Assembly (NCBI RefSeq): GCF_018502485.1
Contig: NZ_CP075546.1
Source of the DNA: Methanospirillum purgamenti
Lineage (GTDB): Archaea; Halobacteriota; Methanomicrobia; Methanomicrobiales; Methanospirillaceae
DNA: 64,000 nucleotides
Reading direction: 5' to 3' (one strand)
Below the pieces are notes generated by a model. That model saw only the letters and a list, made by a program, of their open reading frames with translations. It was not told where the DNA came from and did not search any database. Of the stretch, positions 15,452 through 24,020 are shown in pieces (position 1 is the stretch's first letter; every line of letters starts with the position of its first letter). Made by a program: the position numbers and the translations under genes.

Positions 15452-16458
15452 TGGAATCGTCTTGTTGTTGTTCCTGTTCTGTACCAATACCGCCTGTCAC
15501 GAGTGAAATCACCACTGCTAACCGGATTGATCATCTCCTTGCACGATGGGGATATAACCGGTCAGGACACCGGGTAACACCTGGGCTGTACCACCTTGGC
15601 AATCCAACTGCTGACTCACCGGTCTTTGCATCTGCCAACTATACGCTCAGTTTTGATGCACTCCGCTCAAACCTCAAAGGATTGGATGCCTACATCCTTG
15701 TTCTGGATACCAAGGGAATTAATGTTTGGTGTGCAGCAGGAAAAGGGACGTTTGGTACGGAAGAACTGGTCAGGAGAATTGAATTAACCGGCCTTGGACA
15801 GGTTGTATCACATCGGACGATCATCGTTCCCGAGCTCGGAGCACCAGGGATTGCTGCTCATGAAGTGAAACGAAGGAGTGGATTTTTAGTTCAATATGGT
15901 CCGGTTCGGGCTGCTGATCTCCCTGAATATCTGAAGATGGGAAAATCAACTCCTGAAATGCGTATGGTTACCTTTCCGATGAAGGACCGTCTTGTTTTGG
16001 CACCAATGGAGCTTGTCCATATTGCTCTGCCGGCGGTAATTGTAACGATTATTCTCTGGTTTTTAGCTGGATATATTGCTGCTCTAGCCGCAATTACTGC
16101 AGTCCTTGCCGGCACAGTCCTGTTCCCTCTTCTATTACCTTTTCTTCCGACCAGAGATTTCTCAACGAAAGGGCTGATTTTAGGAGGGATTGTTGCCATT
16201 CCTTTCTCAATAACATATGCAGGTACTTCTGGTCTTCCTGAATGGGCATTATATGCCGGTGCTACTGTCCCTCTCCTGATTATGCCCCCGGTTGTTGGAT
16301 ATCTGGGCCTGAATTTCACCGGATCAACTCCCTTTACGTCACGAACCGGAGTAAAAAAGGAGATATTCCAATATATCCCAATTCTAGCCACAATGACTGC
16401 TTGTGGAATAATTATTGGGATTGCTCTCGGGATATCCCGTTTGATGGAGGTGGTCTGA
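15451..16458 (+). CDS. hgcA: HgcA, corrinoid mercury-methylation protein
   Basis: A 335-residue protein. The N-terminal corrinoid-binding domain carries the diagnostic cap-helix motif NVWCAAGKGTFGTEEL, with the cobalt-ligating Cys at about residue 94. The C-terminal half (about residues 185-335) has five hydrophobic helices, as in HgcA/CdhD-type proteins. HgcA transfers a methyl group from its corrinoid to Hg(II), giving methylmercury. The N-terminus MESSCCCSCS is an unusual Cys cluster. It starts on the hgcC stop and its TGA overlaps the hgcB ATG, so the three genes are translationally coupled. Confidence 0.95.
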   Translation: MESSCCCSCSVPIPPVTSEITTANRIDHLLARWGYNRSGHRVTPGLYHLGNPTADSPVFASANYTLSFDALRSNLKGLDAYILVLDTKGINVWCAAGKGTFGTEELVRRIELTGLGQVVSHRTIIVPELGAPGIAAHEVKRRSGFLVQYGPVRAADLPEYLKMGKSTPEMRMVTFPMKDRLVLAPMELVHIALPAVIVTIILWFLAGYIAALAAITAVLAGTVLFPLLLPFLPTRDFSTKGLILGGIVAIPFSITYAGTSGLPEWALYAGATVPLLIMPPVVGYLGLNFTGSTPFTSRTGVKKEIFQYIPILATMTACGIIIGIALGISRLMEVV

Positions 16459-16799
16459 TGTTTAATTCGTATATTGAAAATACGCTGCAATTTCATGAAG
16501 AGAAATGTATCAACTGTAAACGCTGCACAGAGGTCTGTCCACACGGTGTTTTTGCTGAAGCAGGCGGCCGGGTAAATCTTTCAGAACCGAACAGGTGTAT
16601 GGAATGTGGTGCCTGTGCCCTGAACTGTCCGGTCCAGGCAATTGAAGTTGAAAGCGGTGTTGGGTGTGCCTGGGCGATGATTAGTGCCGCTTTACGGGGA
16701 AAGGATATGGATAGCGGAGAGTGCAGTTGTGGTGGTGGGGCTGGATCTTGCTGTGGCGGTGAGACAGAAGGGTCGTCATGTGGGTGTGGAGAGGGATGA
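16458..16799 (+). CDS. hgcB: HgcB, dicluster ferredoxin of mercury methylation
   Basis: A 113-residue protein with two [4Fe-4S] motifs, CINCKRCTEVCPHGVF and CMECGACALNCPVQAI, and the extra conserved Cys in GVGCAWAM. HgcB reduces the HgcA corrinoid. The C-terminus is extended by a Gly/Cys-rich tail (CSCGGG, SCCGG, SCGCGEG) with more cysteines than the usual terminal pair. The start is the ATG overlapping the hgcA stop; a longer upstream frame is only overlap. Confidence 0.95.
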   Translation: MFNSYIENTLQFHEEKCINCKRCTEVCPHGVFAEAGGRVNLSEPNRCMECGACALNCPVQAIEVESGVGCAWAMISAALRGKDMDSGECSCGGGAGSCCGGETEGSSCGCGEG

Positions 16800-16990
16800 A
16801 CCTTACCCAGAACTGTGGGATGAGACCGATACATATTTCGTAAAGAATTGAAATGCAATTAATGGAATGAAGACGTAACGGTTATTGATTTCACTACTGT
16901 CGCATTTGAGAAAAATGGAGTCTCGTTTCTTTTCAGCATATTCCTGCAATGATTTGTCCGGTGTGTAATGAAGAGTATATATTAGAGATT

Positions 16991-17120
16991 CAGGTCAGGC
17001 TACTGAAATAACGAACCGATGCCTGAAACCAGGGCTGACAATGAATGTGTATGGTTTTCAGGCAGGGATCATAATAGCGTGAATATTCGTTACTATTCAG
17101 GTGGTCTGAGCGCTCTCCTC
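16991..17120. repeat. Palindromic MITE-like sequence
   Basis: The 383-bp gap after hgcB holds a long imperfect palindrome. Outer arms are CTGAAATAACGAA (17003-17015) and TTCGTTACTATTCAG (17086-17100); inner arms are TGCCTGAAACC (17020-17030) and GGTTTTCAGGCA (17053-17064). The right arm continues as GTGGTCTGAGCGCTCT, which matches the dispersed motif at 42544-42582 in inverse orientation. No ORF is present. It could be a MITE, or a strong transcript hairpin ending the hgc operon. Confidence 0.45.
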
Positions 17121-17182
17121 GATATTTTATATTTTGTCTTTGGTGAGATCGGAAAAATGTTAGACGAAAATCCCTTTATTTT

Positions 17183-17857
17183 TTAATATTTTTCCGGTTT
17201 ATATTTTGACTTCGAAGATCTCTTTTCCTTCACCCAGGTTGGCACTCTGGATTTTTTTTGCGGTTTTAAGGATTTTGCCTCAGAGATTTGTTGTTTTTCA
17301 GGTTTTCCTGATTCCTTTTTAGTGGATCTACCCTCCGGAGTTGTAAAAACTGGTTTTCTTTGAGCATGTTTTTTGTCAGATGCTGGAGTGGATTGAGAAT
17401 GGTTCTGATCAGATGGGATTTTTTTTCTGATATCTCCTTCAGGCCTGGAACGTTCCGGGCGAATAGGACTTCGTGATTCCCCGGGACCATTACGATTTTT
17501 CCACTCCGGTTTTGGAGATCTTCTTTCTTCTCCGGGAGGTGATGAATATGTTCTCCTTCCAGAGTCAGGTGCAGGTCTGTTTTCTCGGAAATCCTGTGCT
17601 TTATCTAATTTATTATCTGACCGGCGTGTTCCTGGAACCCCGTCAATGAGAAGTTTTCTCCCCTCAAATACCGATTCGCTCAAGGTTGTTTGAATTTTTT
17701 TCGCCTGCTCCTCAGATCCCATCTCAACAAATGCGTAACCCTTGCCTTCCATCACTTTAACATCAATAACAGTACCATAGGTTGCTAAAAAGGAACGTAA
17801 TTTATCGGCTGTTACTGAATAGTTAAGATTTCCAATGAATAATTTTCTTTTTTTCAT
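17183..17857 (-). CDS. RRM-type RNA-binding protein with basic disordered tail
   Basis: A 224-residue protein. Residues 1-75 form one RRM with RNP2 (KLFIGNLNY) and RNP1 (GKGYAFVEMG). The rest is a low-complexity tail rich in Lys, Arg, Ser and Pro. Short bacterial and archaeal RRM proteins are usually under 100 residues, so the tail is notable. It starts 4 bp after the end of the broken DUF1703 frame. Confidence 0.75.
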   Translation of the reverse strand: MKKRKLFIGNLNYSVTADKLRSFLATYGTVIDVKVMEGKGYAFVEMGSEEQAKKIQTTLSESVFEGRKLLIDGVPGTRRSDNKLDKAQDFRENRPAPDSGRRTYSSPPGEERRSPKPEWKNRNGPGESRSPIRPERSRPEGDIRKKIPSDQNHSQSTPASDKKHAQRKPVFTTPEGRSTKKESGKPEKQQISEAKSLKPQKKSRVPTWVKEKRSSKSKYKPEKY

Positions 17858-17860
17858 AAT

Positions 17861-18418
17861 TCATCCAATTGTTTTCATGATCCGAAAAAGGAAAACCAGA
17901 TCTCTCATTCCCTGCATGAGGTTGATATTCGCTATATTATCAAGAGTCGGTCTGTCGTCCTCATCGATGAGAATAACTACCTGTTTTCCGGGTTTTTTTA
18001 CAATTTTTGGTATAAGCGAGAGCAGTCGATCTCGAGGATCTCCAAAGCTTTTCTCTATCTCATAGGATTCTTCCCACTAGTCAATAATGCTGGTCAATCT
18101 ATTGATAAGATCAGAGATATGACTCAGTGCCCCTCCTGCAAAATCAATCCGAAGGACTGGATATGTTATTGGAAAGCCCCATTCTGCTTCAGGGAAATCG
18201 AGGTATAGCCCGGAGAAGAATTCTTTTCTTCCGGAAAATGTACAATCAAGCGAATCGATAAAGAGACTTTTTCCAAACCGTTTTGGGCGGGAAAGAAAAT
18301 AATATTTCCTTTTTGCGACCATATATGAGATAAACCCGGTTTTATCGACATATGCATATCCTCCGGTTCTCATCTCTGAAAATGACTCGATTCCAATTGG
18401 AAGCTTTGGAGGGGGCAT
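17861..18418 (-). pseudogene. DUF1703 AAA-ATPase-like gene, nonsense and truncated
   Basis: The frame starts with PIGIESFSEMRTGGYAYVDKT and YYFLSRPKRFGKSLFIDSL, the N-terminus and Walker A region of the AAA-ATPase_like/PF09820 family (intact relative at 51081). After NRLTSIID it meets an in-frame TAG (about 18077), then continues in frame with KPGKQVVILIDEDD (Walker B) and breaks off with MRDLVFLFRIM. The C-terminal nuclease domain is absent, so it is a pseudogene. Confidence 0.75.
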
Positions 18419-18508
18419 AGTAAATTTTGTTAATAGTATAAGAGGTGGGAGATTACATCTTTCTTCCGAATGTATGATTTTTCACACAATAAGATAACGA
18501 TTGAAATA

Positions 18509-18799
18509 TTACTCCATTACTTCCATTTCCCGCCACAATGCTGCCTTCTTCTTCGGCCAGTCCCGAATCATACCTCTTACCTGTTTTGCTAACACAACCA
18601 ATCTCAAACCCTGAACTACAAACCGTACTGATTTACCAGAACTGGAGAGTTTTAACCGTTCCACTGGTCCCATCCCGGCCAGAGTGAGTAGAATATCTGA
18701 TTGGTGGATTCTTCCAATCTCCCCTGATCCGTCTTTCATAATACGTATCCATCCTTCTTCACCAGCAAGAAGTCTTCCAACTTTAACGTATTGACTCAT
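18509..18799 (-). CDS. Hypothetical protein, about 96 residues
   Basis: Starts MSQYVKVGRLLAGEEGWIRI and contains GEIGRIHQSDILLTL. No family recognised. The ATG at 18799 is preferred over a longer frame from 18874 because GAGGTG stands just before it. It is downstream of and on the same strand as the primase-helicase operon and may be part of the same element. Confidence 0.5.
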   Translation of the reverse strand: MSQYVKVGRLLAGEEGWIRIMKDGSGEIGRIHQSDILLTLAGMGPVERLKLSSSGKSVRFVVQGLRLVVLAKQVRGMIRDWPKKKAALWREMEVME

Positions 18800-18919
18800 A
18801 CAAGCACCTCTTATTTCTCCTGAATAACACACATAATCAACAGACCAGATATTCTCCATCCGATTCCTGTGCATCTATTGTCATGAAAAAATTCTTCTCC
18901 ATCGGATCGATTAAAAAAC

Positions 18920-21900
18920 TCATGATATTATTCTTGATTTATCTTGTTCACGTGTGTAACAAACCTGGCATATCTTTTGTTTTGTATCAGGATCAATCCA
19001 GATTGCAGCACCAGTATTGCACACATCACACCGGCCAAGGTCTTTGTTTGCCATTATCATATGATTGATGTTTAAGAGACCGGGAAGGGCCGTGTAGGTT
19101 CCACTTTTTCTCAACCTCGCCCGATCATAACATTTCTGACAGATTTTATGTGAAAACCGTCCTTCAGCTTTCATGTGTGGGGAGAATTTCTCGGTATAAT
19201 GAACCCACTTTCCGCCACATACAGCACAGGGTCCACTCCACACTCCATTGATAGGACCATAGTCATCAGGGTCGATAACCAGATGGGTCACTGGTGTGAC
19301 TGGAGTGACTGGAGAAAAAACCGGCTGATCGGAGAAGACCGGAGAAATTTTTTCACCAGGACTTTTTTCTTCCAATTCACGAACGGAGTCCAGAATGGTT
19401 TTAGTATCCACCTTTTCATCTGACTGGAGAAAACTTCCAGGGGAAGAGAGAGGTCCATACAGTGGGTCATGATGTTTCTCTGCATCCGGATTTTTTCTCC
19501 GGTCATAATAAAATCTATTATTATTCTTATTATTTTGAGAATACTCTTCATTCTGCTCTTCTTTAGGTGGAGAAAATTTTTCTCCAGTGGCCCGCTGACG
19601 TTCTCCGGTCTCTCCGGTAATCAGATCTGGTTTACCTGATTCAGTGTCAGGTTGAGCATCAACCGTATCGGTATTCTGCGGGATATTTTCAGTGACATCT
19701 CCATCTTCATCATTATCTTCATTGTCGTTTCTATTGTCGTTTCCATTTCCATCCCTGGATAACCAGCATCCCCCACCGGCTGACCAGATCTGATAGAGTA
19801 CTTCGTTCCAGATATACACGAGTTGGGATCTGTTTCCGGTATCGGTCATATCTGTCCGGTACAGGTAGGTAATGGCCGGACATTTTTCAAGTAAACCGTT
19901 ATGTGAACTTTTCTCACCACTCCCTCTGATGAGTTTCCGGATAGATTCATATGACTTATTGGTCAGATCCTGGAGTTCCTTCATGGTATACTCACCTCTT
20001 CCTGCTTTCCGAATGCTCTCAATCAGTAAGGACTCGCTCTTAGTCAGTTTTGTATTCTGACCCCCGGACACACTGTTTAATGCCTGGTAGATCTGATTGG
20101 CAAAGTCGAAGTCCTCTTCAGTTGCAATTACAACATCAACGTTACCCCGTTGGACCTTCTGACGTTGATACTGATGAAGAGCTGTATGTGACTTTATCAG
20201 GTCGAGGAGCATCCCAGGATTTCTCAGATTTGTCGAAGAGGTAAATCGTATCCGTTTTGCAAATGGAATGACGACATACACTGGTTTTACTTGTTTCCAG
20301 ATCTCATGAGAGACCAGGACTTCTTCACGTGTTTCGGTAAAAATTTCCGGAAATTCTTCAGCAGCGGCGAGTTCTCGTTCAAGGACTTTCTCATCCTGTT
20401 CTGATGAATCATCTATCCAGCAGGTGAGCATCCTATTCCATACTTGATCATCACCGGTACCATTTACTTTTGCAACCCACCAGACACACCGTTCAGGAAT
20501 TATACAGACCTGACCTTTCCGATCTTTATTCACTGTCCGGTACAGAAACGGTTTCTTAAACGAGGTGGTGACTCCCTTGAGTGTCTCCTGCATTGCTTCG
20601 GAGAGGGTCACATCATCAAGACAGATAGCAGTCCCGGGTTTCAGTCCTTCGGTATAATAGAGGGCTTTATCAGAGAGTCGTCCGTCAAGCCGTTCTTCAG
20701 GTGGAACATGCTGAATCATCGTGTCAAAGATGTGGCTTTTTCCTTTTCCTGATTCTCCGGTAACAAGAACATGCAGACCGTTTGAGTTGAGGACAGATAT
20801 GGATGCAAAGGACATGATAAGACAGGATGCAACCACATCATCGCCTTCATGATCTACTGCAATTGATTTTTTGAGGTACGCAACTGGATCGCCGTTTTGA
20901 ATTATCTCTGTTGCTTTTTCTGGTATGTCACATGGAAAGGTATAGGATGTGGTGTTTGAGTCATGAGATTCTAGATCAGGTGCCGGTATGGATGTGGATT
21001 TTCTCTCTGAAGGGCATCTTTCTGGAATGTTTCCATAGTATTCTGCTTTTGCTTTTGCTCTCTCTCGTGCCTGTTGTTTCAACCGGCTTTCATAGTCTTG
21101 TTTTGGTTGTGGTCCGTCAAACCGTTCCCGAAGTTCAGACCATCGCTGCTCTCCACCGCCACAGGAATTATGATGACATCCGGCAAATATGGCTCCATTA
21201 TCAAATTGAATAGCGTATGCTCCGTCAGCATGGGCGGATGAGAACGGACACTGGTCAAAGAGAAAGAGTCTGCCGTTTCCGTATGGTTTTTCCCGGTAGA
21301 AGAGACCATGACTGGATAGCCAGATCCCAAGGTCCAGGATGTCACTTTGTTTTCGAGAGGGAGTCCTGACAGGTTCAGGTGGAGATGGGAGAAGAGATGC
21401 GAGCTGAATGAGTAATTCCCGCCCCACGATATCCACATTCTCTGGTGATGAGAGAATCCGGGATCGCCTATAAGGCCGGTCCAAAACTGAATCCCCCTTC
21501 TTTGCCATCGTTCCGTAGAGTTTCCAGAGTTGGGCTGCTTTTGAGACTGAGATATCTACTCCGGATTTTTCATCAGAGAAGAATGCAGAAAGGACGGTGA
21601 GAGCCTGCTTGATGAGATTTGCTGAATCAGGATCATTTGGGAGGTCTATGTGGTAGAGAAGATGAGCTCCATTGCCTGAGTCTGCAGAAATCGGATCAGG
21701 CCATCCCATTTCACTGAGAAAGCCCCTGATCTTTTCTGCTTTCCGAAGGGCCTCATTATGTTCCTCATCAGATGAAGAAATTCCAGACGGCCGGACGGGG
21801 TCGATATCGATAGGAAACCACCATCGATGCATGATATCCTCGTCACTTGTGGCTTTTTCATCCTTTGAAAGCCTCATCTCGATTCGGTTTGCTCTCCGGG

Positions 21901-22111
21901 AGAAGAGGACGGGATTTATCTTGTTCAGGATGATGTACATCCCGACTAAATCTTTTGTAGAATCGAGGATTTCTGCATCATGTGCAAGTTTTGTATAATC
22001 GGTATAATATCCGGATGCCATCCCTCCGGCTTTTCGAAGAGCCCGAAGTTCTACAACCGATCCAGGCGGAAAGAGAAGAGAGAGGGTTTGGGCTATCTCC
22101 TCCCGACTCAT
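18920..22111 (-). CDS. Primase-helicase replication protein (AEP primase plus AAA/SF3-type ATPase)
   Basis: A 1063-residue multidomain protein. Residues about 95-220 look like an archaeo-eukaryotic primase: WWFPIDIDPVRP (acidic pair near 102-104), SADSGNGAHLLYH (His about 150). A Zn motif C..H..CHHNSC follows at about 288-317. A P-loop ATPase domain follows with Walker A VTGESGKGKSH (about 450-460) and Walker B AICLDDVTLSE. The C-terminus has two CxxC zinc ribbons (CAVCGGKW/CQKC and CDVCNTGA/CQVC). Such fusions replicate plasmids and viruses. The ATG overlaps the stop of the preceding small gene. It is the best evidence for an integrated replicon here. Confidence 0.7.
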   Translation of the reverse strand: MSREEIAQTLSLLFPPGSVVELRALRKAGGMASGYYTDYTKLAHDAEILDSTKDLVGMYIILNKINPVLFSRRANRIEMRLSKDEKATSDEDIMHRWWFPIDIDPVRPSGISSSDEEHNEALRKAEKIRGFLSEMGWPDPISADSGNGAHLLYHIDLPNDPDSANLIKQALTVLSAFFSDEKSGVDISVSKAAQLWKLYGTMAKKGDSVLDRPYRRSRILSSPENVDIVGRELLIQLASLLPSPPEPVRTPSRKQSDILDLGIWLSSHGLFYREKPYGNGRLFLFDQCPFSSAHADGAYAIQFDNGAIFAGCHHNSCGGGEQRWSELRERFDGPQPKQDYESRLKQQARERAKAKAEYYGNIPERCPSERKSTSIPAPDLESHDSNTTSYTFPCDIPEKATEIIQNGDPVAYLKKSIAVDHEGDDVVASCLIMSFASISVLNSNGLHVLVTGESGKGKSHIFDTMIQHVPPEERLDGRLSDKALYYTEGLKPGTAICLDDVTLSEAMQETLKGVTTSFKKPFLYRTVNKDRKGQVCIIPERCVWWVAKVNGTGDDQVWNRMLTCWIDDSSEQDEKVLERELAAAEEFPEIFTETREEVLVSHEIWKQVKPVYVVIPFAKRIRFTSSTNLRNPGMLLDLIKSHTALHQYQRQKVQRGNVDVVIATEEDFDFANQIYQALNSVSGGQNTKLTKSESLLIESIRKAGRGEYTMKELQDLTNKSYESIRKLIRGSGEKSSHNGLLEKCPAITYLYRTDMTDTGNRSQLVYIWNEVLYQIWSAGGGCWLSRDGNGNDNRNDNEDNDEDGDVTENIPQNTDTVDAQPDTESGKPDLITGETGERQRATGEKFSPPKEEQNEEYSQNNKNNNRFYYDRRKNPDAEKHHDPLYGPLSSPGSFLQSDEKVDTKTILDSVRELEEKSPGEKISPVFSDQPVFSPVTPVTPVTHLVIDPDDYGPINGVWSGPCAVCGGKWVHYTEKFSPHMKAEGRFSHKICQKCYDRARLRKSGTYTALPGLLNINHMIMANKDLGRCDVCNTGAAIWIDPDTKQKICQVCYTREQDKSRIIS

Positions 22112-22374
22112 GATGACTCCTTTTTGCTATGGAGATTCCAGACAAAGTTTCTTTTTTTGAACCGGCTGCAATTATTCCAGAGTTCATACCGGTCATTCAT
22201 GATCCGGGAGATCATATTCCTTCGTGATTTTTGTGACCGTCTGGAAAGAATTGGAAAGAGGGAAGGATCTGCAAGGATGTGATCTTCGATATGTCTTTGA
22301 GAAACAAGACCTGTTTTCTCACCGATTATCTCGGTTACAACATAGATGATCTCATCCATAGCGTGGATACTCAT
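22108..22374 (-). CDS. Small protein of the primase operon
   Basis: About 88 residues from ATG 22374 (MSIHAMDEIIYVVTEIIGE), basic C-terminus (SRRSQKSRRNMISR). Both ends overlap neighbours as ATGA, giving a tight translationally coupled set with the 110-residue gene upstream and the primase downstream. The fold looks like a helical DNA-binding protein, but no family is recognised. Confidence 0.55.
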   Translation of the reverse strand: MSIHAMDEIIYVVTEIIGEKTGLVSQRHIEDHILADPSLFPILSRRSQKSRRNMISRIMNDRYELWNNCSRFKKRNFVWNLHSKKESS

Positions 22375-22703
22375 GTAAATCTCCCGGTTATGGAAATGGC
22401 TCCTCCAGGGAGGACTGAATACCGGTGCCATTCATGGGACTGAGATATCCATACCTGAATCTCTCCTGGAAACAGCCGTCTTCTGACTATTTCAGAGAGT
22501 TTCTGAACAAGTGACGGATAGTGGTTTATTCCTTCGCTTCGTGTTGTCCTGACGACAATGCCAAGGATTTTTTCCTGTTTCCATGCGATGATGTCAAACC
22601 ATCGGGTTTTCCCTGATATTCGTTCTGGAGTATACCCAAAAGAAGTAAGCATGGCACAGGCTGCATGGATTGAAACCCGGCAGGCCCGTGAGAGTTCAGC
22701 CAC
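22371..22703 (-). CDS. Small basic protein, possible nuclease/resolvase fold
   Basis: A 110-residue protein: MAELSRACRVSIHAACAMLT, then ISGKTRWFDIIAWKQEKILGIVV and EIQVWISQSHEW. The WFDIIAW...ILGIVVRTTR pattern recalls small PD-(D/E)XK/Holliday-junction-like proteins (D..(x)n..E-x-K-like strand), but the catalytic residues are not convincing. First gene of the primase operon. Confidence 0.5.
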   Translation of the reverse strand: MAELSRACRVSIHAACAMLTSFGYTPERISGKTRWFDIIAWKQEKILGIVVRTTRSEGINHYPSLVQKLSEIVRRRLFPGEIQVWISQSHEWHRYSVLPGGAISITGRFT

Positions 22704-23292
22704 AAAACCACCTTCCGGAGAAGAAGTGAATAATCTGGGTTTTGGTGTTTTGGTATGAGAAAGTAGATGAAAGAACAGGATCCAATAACCTGTTTAACCC
22801 CGCTGTGATCCACAGTTTTCCAGACAGGTAGATTCTGCGGGGGTTTCTTTCTTTTTCTGTTAATCTTTCGTATAACTCATAGATGGTTCCTAAGACTGTT
22901 ATGGTTTCACCTGCCCGGCGTACTCATGCCGAGCCTTCAAATGTCTGAAAATATCAGTAATAATTCCCACCTTTCCTATGTAGTCTTTTGACCGAAATCC
23001 TTTAAACTGAGTAAGGAGATCCGGACTTGTCAGACGTTAAAGATGCGCAATTTCCGGATTCATAGGGCTGAATTGAGGTTTTATGCGTGATATATGGGTT
23101 TATATGGGGAGGAAACGGTATGCATGGATCACCTCAGGAGGATGATTCGAACTTGTGGATTTCTCCTTAAATACCTGGAAAGTTATATGAGAATTTTTTG
23201 CGCTGTGAGTTATATTACGAGATTTCGGATTTTCCTGCGCCATACGTGCCGCAAGGGTGGTTTATATGTTCGGGAGGATTGTGAGGGGGAGA
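22704..23292. other. Gene-poor spacer upstream of the primase operon
   Basis: About 590 bp without a convincing coding frame. The promoter of the minus-strand primase operon should lie here but no clear TATA box was identified. Its purine-rich plus strand near 23265-23345 leads into the decayed gene at 23293. Confidence 0.3.
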
Positions 23293-23690
23293 ATGTGGGG
23301 ACGCATACGAAGAGGGTTGATGGAGTGGGTGAGGGGGTGAAGTTGGAGTGTTCTCATTACCCTCACCGGAATCAGTACCGCGTTTAATATTGCGCATTCC
23401 CCAAGCGGATTCTTGTATCTGGCTTCCCATGCAATGCCGCCCATTTCGCTCATTATATCAGTAGAAGTACTGGTGAACATCATCAGGTCAGACCTGACAG
23501 CTGAGCTGATAACACCTGTGACAACTTCACCGCATCTAGCTGACAAGAAGGATCGAGGGAGTCAGATCAGGAGTTACATAGAGCTGCACCCGGATGTAAC
23601 AGCAGTGACATAGCCCGCAGCTTTGGTATAACAAGGCAGACAACATTACGGCACCTGAGTAAAGTGAGAGTGATGCAAAGGGAGGGGTGA
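23293..23690 (+). pseudogene. Decayed membrane/HTH gene (DUF2637/SpdB-like impression)
   Basis: Read together, the frames give a short basic start (MWGRIRRGLMEWVRG), an in-frame TGA at 23338, then LITLTGISTAFNIAHSPSGF and a hydrophobic stretch (AMPPISLIISVEVLVNII), then SQIRSYIELHP. One frame over the reading continues as GCNSSDIARSFGITRQTTLR, a helix-turn-helix, and stops at 23690. Two membrane helices plus a C-terminal HTH resemble DUF2637 plasmid-transfer proteins, but this is only an impression. At least one stop and one frameshift make it non-functional as read. Confidence 0.4.
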
Positions 23691-24020
23691 TTGGTGTTTT
23701 TTATGCCTGAACAAATACTTTTTTTTCATTAGGGGCATGGCTAAATAGTAACAATTGAATAAGCAATTTGAAATTAAGACACTTGTATTCTCAAGAATTC
23801 GTGGCATTGTCTTTAAGATGAAGAAAAATTGCTGAATAATAACGTTGATATTTGTTTATTGTGTTGTGACATGTCTGTGAGTTCATTGATACATAATTAT
23901 ATTATAATAATTTATCGATAAAAAATTTAAATGCTTATAACGTGGTGCATATATATTATTGATTCTTAATTCTTAACTTCAATTGATGATTTACTTTCGT
24001 ATTATATTGAGGTGGTTTTT

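Noticed and set aside
15891..16544. A 217-residue minus-strand ORF over hgcA
   Set aside because: Antisense shadow of the HgcA membrane half; low-complexity Ile/Arg/Pro composition.
23094..23387. A 97-residue plus-strand ORF in the spacer
   Set aside because: No domain, biased composition, and it overlaps the frame of the decayed HTH gene.
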